Assembly: GCF_007833275.1 (NCBI RefSeq)
Contig: NZ_CP042241.1
Location: 1,984,001-2,048,000 of the forward strand
Length of the DNA stretch: 64,000 nucleotides
Direction of reading: 5' to 3'
Source of the DNA: Salarchaeum sp. JOR-1
GTDB taxonomy: Archaea; Halobacteriota; Halobacteria; Halobacteriales; Halobacteriaceae
Both the position numbers and the translations under genes were made by a program. The first letter of the stretch is position 1. Each line of letters starts with the position of its first letter. Below the pieces are notes generated by a model. That model saw only the letters and a program-made list of their open reading frames with translations, had not been told where the DNA came from and did not search any database. Shown here piece after piece: positions 60,436 to 64,000 of the stretch.

Positions 60436-60510
60436 TAGCGGGAGGTAGATTTGAACTACCGATCTCCGGGTTATGAGCCCGGCGGAATCTCCTGGCTATC
60501 CCATCCCGCT
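60436..60510 (-). tRNA. Initiator tRNA-Met (CAT)
   Basis: 75 nt on the minus strand. Acceptor stem AGCGGGA pairs with TCCCGCT; the A1-T72 pair and three G-C pairs next to the anticodon loop (CCGGG-CTCATAA-CCCGG) mark an initiator tRNA. T arm GGTAG-TTCAAAT-CTACC is canonical. Discriminator A at 60436; no CCA encoded and no intron. Confidence 0.92.
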
Positions 60511-60575
60511 ACCAGTTCGTAGACGAGTGCAACGAATAAGGGTTGTGATTCGGTCGCCGTGTGGGAGTTCTCCCC

Positions 60576-61253
60576 TTACTCGAGTTCGCCGAGGAGGGTG
60601 TCCGCAGCGGCTGCGGACGACTCGGGGCCGCGACCGGTCACGAGGTCGCCGTCCACGGTGACGGAGGTCTCCGAGTCGAGTTCGGCGTCCCAGTCGCCGC
60701 CGGCCGCAACCACTTCGTCCTCCACCCAGTACGGGAGCTTCCGGCCGTCCGGCATCCGGTCGTGCTCGTCCACGATGCCCTCCTCCCAGGCGTTCGGGAA
60801 GCCGGTGACCTCGCGGCCCTCGACGAGGCTCCCGCCGTCGTCCGCTCTAGTGAATGCGAGGAGGCCGGCCGCGTGACAGACGACGAGCGCTTTCCCGTCC
60901 TCGCCCGCGACCGCGTTCCGGAGGAGGCGACGGGCGTCCCGGTCCTGGTTCACGTCCCACGCGGTTCCGTGACCGCCCGGGAACACGACCGCGTCGTAGC
61001 CGTCCGCGTCCACCGCGGCGAGCGGTTCGGGGTCGTTCAACCGCTCGTCGTTCTCGTGGACGTCACGCACGAACTCCGCCGTCTCCTCGCCGACCTCGTC
61101 GGGGTCGGCCGAGCGCTCGTCCAGCACTGGCGGCGACCCGGACGGCGTCGCCACCGTGATATCGAACCCCTCGCTGTCCAGCGTCGTCAGTGGTTCCGCG
61201 CACTCTTCGCCCCAGTAGCCTTCCTCGCTCACGACAAACAACGCACGAGACAT
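60576..61253 (-). CDS. DJ-1/PfpI (class I glutamine amidotransferase-like) protein
   Basis: 225-residue DJ-1/PfpI-superfamily protein of the Hsp31-like type. The nucleophile elbow is ALVVCHAAGLLAF with Cys126; Glu16/Glu17 in GYWGEE is the nearby acid, and VVFPGGHGTAWD carries the His/Asp. It may act as a chaperone, glyoxalase or protease; not decided. ATG 61253 (MSRALFVVSEEGY) is chosen as the family start. Confidence 0.85.
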   Translation of the reverse strand: MSRALFVVSEEGYWGEECAEPLTTLDSEGFDITVATPSGSPPVLDERSADPDEVGEETAEFVRDVHENDERLNDPEPLAAVDADGYDAVVFPGGHGTAWDVNQDRDARRLLRNAVAGEDGKALVVCHAAGLLAFTRADDGGSLVEGREVTGFPNAWEEGIVDEHDRMPDGRKLPYWVEDEVVAAGGDWDAELDSETSVTVDGDLVTGRGPESSAAAADTLLGELE

Positions 61254-61310
61254 ACGAGAACGAACGGCCGTCACGGGCAAAAGTAGTGTGGCGGCGGTGG
61301 CGAGTGCCGG

Positions 61311-62615
61311 TTAGTCGTCCGCGGGGTTCAGTGTGCGCGCCATGTCCTCCGAATGAAGGTGGCAGGCAGCCGGATGACCGGCTTCCGTCCGTTCGAGGGG
61401 GGGCGCGTCGCGCTCGCACACCGTCTCGAACTCGGCTTCGAGGAGCTCGCGCGCCTCGTCCTGGTCGTCGCGGACGAGTTCGTCGAGCGCGTTCTCGAAC
61501 ACGCGTTCGGCGCCCGCGTCCCCGAGCGTGTCCGGGACGTCGAACTCGTCTCGAATCGCGTCCTTCATCTCCTCGTGCGGCAGTTCTGACTCGGACGCGT
61601 CCTCGGGAACGCCGAGGAACGTCTTCACGGCGTCCAAGTCGATACCGCTGTCACGCAGTTGGACGCGTACGTCCATCACCGCCCGCCACGCCTCCTGATC
61701 GAAGTCGTAGTCCTCCGGCTGAATGACCGTCGGACACCGCGTGTGGAACCGACAGCCGGACGGCGGGTTCGACGGCGACGGCACGTCGCCCGTGAGCGTG
61801 ACGGAGTCTCCGCGCTTCGTCGGGTCGGGCTGCGGAATCGACCCGAGCAACGCCTTCGTGTACGGGTGCTGTGGGTTCTCGAACAGCTCGTCAGTGGGGG
61901 CTGACTCCACGATTTCGCCGAGGTACATGACGTTCACGCGGTCACAGACCTCGCGAATGACGCCCATGTTGTGGCTGATGAACACGATCCCGAGACCGAA
62001 CTCCTCCTGGATGTCGTCGATGAGGTTCAGAATCTCGGCCTGCACGGACACGTCCAGCGCCGACACCGGCTCGTCCGCGACGATGAGATCTGGGTTCACG
62101 GACAGCGCTCGCGCGAGGCCGATGCGCTGTTTCTGCCCGCCGCTGAACTCGTGCGGGTACCGGTCGATGTCGTCCGCCGACATCCCGACGCGTTCGAGGA
62201 GATCCGTCACGATTTCGCGCCGCCGAGACTTATCCCGCATGCCGTGGATGAGCAGGGGTTCCGCGATCGACTCCCCGATTGTCATCCGCGGGTCGAAGCT
62301 CGACGTCGGATCCTGGAAGATCATCTGAGCGCGCCGACGGAACCGCTTCAGTTCGCCGCTGTCGTACTTCGTGATGTCGTCACCGTCGAAGTACACGTCG
62401 CCGCCCGTCGGATCCTCGAGCCGGAGGAGCGACGTCGCAGCGGTAGACTTCCCGCAGCCGGACTCGCCGACGATCCCGACCGTCTCGCCGCGCGACACGT
62501 CGAACGAGATGCCGTCGACGGCGCGCACGCGACCGACCTCGTTCCGTAACACCCCCTCCGTGATCGGGTAGTGTTTCTCGAGGGCGTCCACCCGGAGGAT
62601 CGGATCCGTGCTCAC
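61311..62615 (-). CDS. Dipeptide/oligopeptide ABC transporter ATPase (OppF-like) with insertion
   Basis: 434-residue ATPase. Walker [16 protein letters not shown] (about residue 51), Q-loop [24 protein letters not shown], signature [15 protein letters not shown], Walker [15 protein letters not shown] and switch ISHNMGVI are typical of OppF/DppF. The C-terminal Cys motif (GCRFHTRCP, about residue 286) and its final part (HPAACHLH, about 417) are separated by about 115 extra residues, acidic and helical, that bacterial OppF lacks. It follows the OppD-like gene with a 4-bp overlap. Confidence 0.9.
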   Translation of the reverse strand: MSTDPILRVDALEKHYPITEGVLRNEVGRVRAVDGISFDVSRGETVGIVGESGCGKSTAATSLLRLEDPTGGDVYFDGDDITKYDSGELKRFRRRAQMIFQDPTSSFDPRMTIGESIAEPLLIHGMRDKSRRREIVTDLLERVGMSADDIDRYPHEFSGGQKQRIGLARALSVNPDLIVADEPVSALDVSVQAEILNLIDDIQEEFGLGIVFISHNMGVIREVCDRVNVMYLGEIVESAPTDELFENPQHPYTKALLGSIPQPDPTKRGDSVTLTGDVPSPSNPPSGCRFHTRCPTVIQPEDYDFDQEAWRAVMDVRVQLRDSGIDLDAVKTFLGVPEDASESELPHEEMKDAIRDEFDVPDTLGDAGAERVFENALDELVRDDQDEARELLEAEFETVCERDAPPLERTEAGHPAACHLHSEDMARTLNPADD

Positions 62616-63655
62616 TGTCGCTCACCTCCATCGGTCGCCGCGGACGCGCCGGAGTCCTCGTGCTCCGCGAGCACTTGCGGGTCGGTCGTCGTCTCGTAGT
62701 GGACGCACGAGACCGTGTGACCGGGTTCGCCCGCGTCGTACTGGGGCGGCTGTTCGCCCGTCCGACAGCTCTCGATAGCGTGCGGGCAGCGGTCGCTGAA
62801 CCGACAGCCGGACGGCGGGTTCACGAGACTCGGAAGCGTCCCACCGATGGGTTCGGACTCCTCGCCCTGTCCGGGGAGGCAGTCGAGGAGCGCTCGCGTG
62901 TACGGATGCGCGGGGTTCTCGAATATCTTGTAGACGTCCCCGGTCTCCATGACCTTCCCCGCGTACATCACCACGACTTTGTCCGCGATTTCTGCGACGA
63001 CGCCGAGGTCGTGCGTGACGAAGATGATGCCCATGTCGTACTCGTCCTGCAAGTCCTGCAGGAGTTCCAGAATCTGGGCCTGAATCGTCACGTCCAGCGC
63101 CGTGGTCGGTTCGTCCGCGATGAGGAGATCCGGTTTCGCGGCGAGCGCCATCGCGATGACGACGCGCTGCTTCATCCCGCCCGAGAACTCGTGGGGATAG
63201 TCGTCGAACCGCGTGGTCGCCTCCGGAATACCGACGCGGTCGAGGAGGTCGATGCCGCGCCGCCGCGCCTCCTCGTTGCTCACGTCGTCGTGAACCTGGA
63301 TCGCTTCCCGGATCTGCCAGCCGACCGTGTACACGGGGTTGAGCGCGCCCTGCGGGTTCTGGAAGACGTGCGCGATCTCGTCGCCGCGAGTGGAGCGCAG
63401 GTCGCTCTCGGAGATCCCGAGGAGGTCGCGGCCCTTGAACTCGATACTGTCCGCCGTGATTTCGCCCGGCGGCATCGGGATGAGGCGGGTGATGCTCTCG
63501 CTCGTCACGGTCTTCCCGCTCCCGCTTTCGCCGACGATACAGACCGTCTCACCGCGGTCGACACTGAAGTCGACGCCGTCGACGGCGCGTACGATTCCGT
63601 TGTCAGTGTCGAACTGCGTGTGGAGGTTTTCGACGTTGAGTAGGTGTTCGCTCAT
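62612..63655 (-). CDS. Dipeptide/oligopeptide ABC transporter ATPase (OppD-like)
   Basis: 347-residue ATPase. Walker A GESGSGKTVTSESIT, Q-loop HVFQNPQGALNPVYTVGWQI, signature FSGGMKQRVVIAMALA, Walker B LLIADEPTTALDVT and switch VTHDLGVV. The C-terminal oligopeptide/dipeptide region with PPSGCRFSDRCPHAIESCR and HTVSCVHY is of normal length, unlike the partner. It precedes the OppF-like gene and follows the permease by three bases. Confidence 0.92.
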   Translation of the reverse strand: MSEHLLNVENLHTQFDTDNGIVRAVDGVDFSVDRGETVCIVGESGSGKTVTSESITRLIPMPPGEITADSIEFKGRDLLGISESDLRSTRGDEIAHVFQNPQGALNPVYTVGWQIREAIQVHDDVSNEEARRRGIDLLDRVGIPEATTRFDDYPHEFSGGMKQRVVIAMALAAKPDLLIADEPTTALDVTIQAQILELLQDLQDEYDMGIIFVTHDLGVVAEIADKVVVMYAGKVMETGDVYKIFENPAHPYTRALLDCLPGQGEESEPIGGTLPSLVNPPSGCRFSDRCPHAIESCRTGEQPPQYDAGEPGHTVSCVHYETTTDPQVLAEHEDSGASAATDGGERQ

Positions 63656-63658
63656 AGT

Positions 63659-64000
63659 TCAGTCACTCCGGGGGTCGAGTGCGTCTCGCAGGGCGTCACC
63701 GATGAAGTTGAACGCCAGAATCGTGAAGAACAGGAAGAGCCCGGGAATCGTCGATATCCAGGGCGCGTCGCTGAGACTGCCACGCCCGGCCGAGATCACC
63801 TGCCCCCACGAGGGAACGGTCGGGTCACCGAGACCGAGGAAGGACAGCGCCGCCTCGGCGAGGATGATGGTCGGGATGGTGAGCGTCGCGGCGGTGATGA
63901 CCGTATTCGATACGTTCGGGATGATGTGGCGGCGGATGATGTACGGCGTGCTCGCGCCCGCGCCGTCCGCGGCCATGATGTACTCTTCTTCGTTACGCTG
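63659..64000 (-). CDS. Dipeptide/oligopeptide ABC transporter permease (OppC-like), 5' end outside window
   Basis: Last 113 residues of a membrane subunit. PYIIRRHIIPNVSNTVITAATLTIPTIILAEAALSFLGLGDPTVPSWGQVISAG is the EAA loop and following helix typical of OppC/DppC, and the end NFIGDALRDALDPRSD is likewise diagnostic. It is the first visible gene of the transporter operon; the frame continues past 64000 (QRNEEEYIM). Confidence 0.92.
   Translation of the reverse strand, partial: QRNEEEYIMAADGAGASTPYIIRRHIIPNVSNTVITAATLTIPTIILAEAALSFLGLGDPTVPSWGQVISAGRGSLSDAPWISTIPGLFLFFTILAFNFIGDALRDALDPRSD

Overview
The window is a chromosomal segment of a haloarchaeon (class Halobacteria); the genus cannot be fixed from the sequence. 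Evidence: very GC-rich DNA with C/G-ending codons, acidic Asp/Glu-rich proteins, archaeal information-processing genes (PAN, Mre11/Rad50, family B polymerase, XPB/Bax1, L44e, S27e, aIF2-alpha, Nop10), Tat-dependent lipoproteins, and TATA-like boxes 24-30 bp before many start codons, the pattern of leaderless transcripts. The order PAN, small HTH, Mre11, Rad50, three small genes, PolB, SufCBD is, as I recall it, the arrangement in Haloferax-type genomes. No rRNA, CRISPR array, insertion sequence, plasmid or prophage module was seen. No gene-free stretch exceeds 300 bases.

Layout. 1-6.2 kb: metabolism and transport (ArsP-type permease with a YHS-like tail, GNAT, acetyl-CoA-synthetase-like ligase, NUDIX, a truncated ligase-like protein, an AtoE-type short-chain fatty acid transporter). 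6.2-10.1 kb: grpE, dnaK, dnaJ on the minus strand. 10.1-15.9 kb: XPB helicase and Bax1 nuclease separated by a divergently read lipoprotein, an RNA m5C methyltransferase with a separate partner protein, and a PAC2 protein. 16.1-18.7 kb: a NitT/TauT-type ABC transporter. 19-26.5 kb: aminotransferase, UbiA prenyltransferase, molybdopterin-binding-fold protein, TGS GTPase, CNNM-like membrane protein, bactofilin-like beta-helix protein, GNAT, and small haloarchaeal genes. 26.6-32 kb: a branched-chain amino acid ABC transporter (livHMGF) with a convergent binding protein.

32-46.8 kb: AAC(3)-family acetyltransferase, PAN, HTH, Mre11-Rad50, three small genes, PolB, SDR, SufCBD. 47-52 kb: ferritin-like protein and DtxR-type regulator, unknown protein, HNH protein with a damaged start, tRNA-Gln, HD protein, and a manganese module (GDT1-type exporter plus MntR). 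52-56.4 kb: threonine synthase, a winged-helix regulator and the operon L44e-S27e-aIF2alpha-Nop10-PAC2. 56.4-64 kb: membrane proteins including a DUF2298 protein, initiator tRNA-Met, DJ-1/PfpI protein and part of a dipeptide/oligopeptide ABC transporter.

Most operons are tightly packed with ATGA, GTGA or TAATG stop/start overlaps, so translational coupling is the rule. The sites I would check first are: a relay of tiny overlapping ORFs linking the ferritin-like and DtxR genes; a ligase fragment lacking the ATP-binding signature; atypical codons exactly at the PolB YGDTDS intein site of an intein-free gene; a tail duplication beside the TGS GTPase; and a likely small deletion in the HNH gene. 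I did not find a clearly new multi-gene system; most of the window is ordinary haloarchaeal core chromosome.
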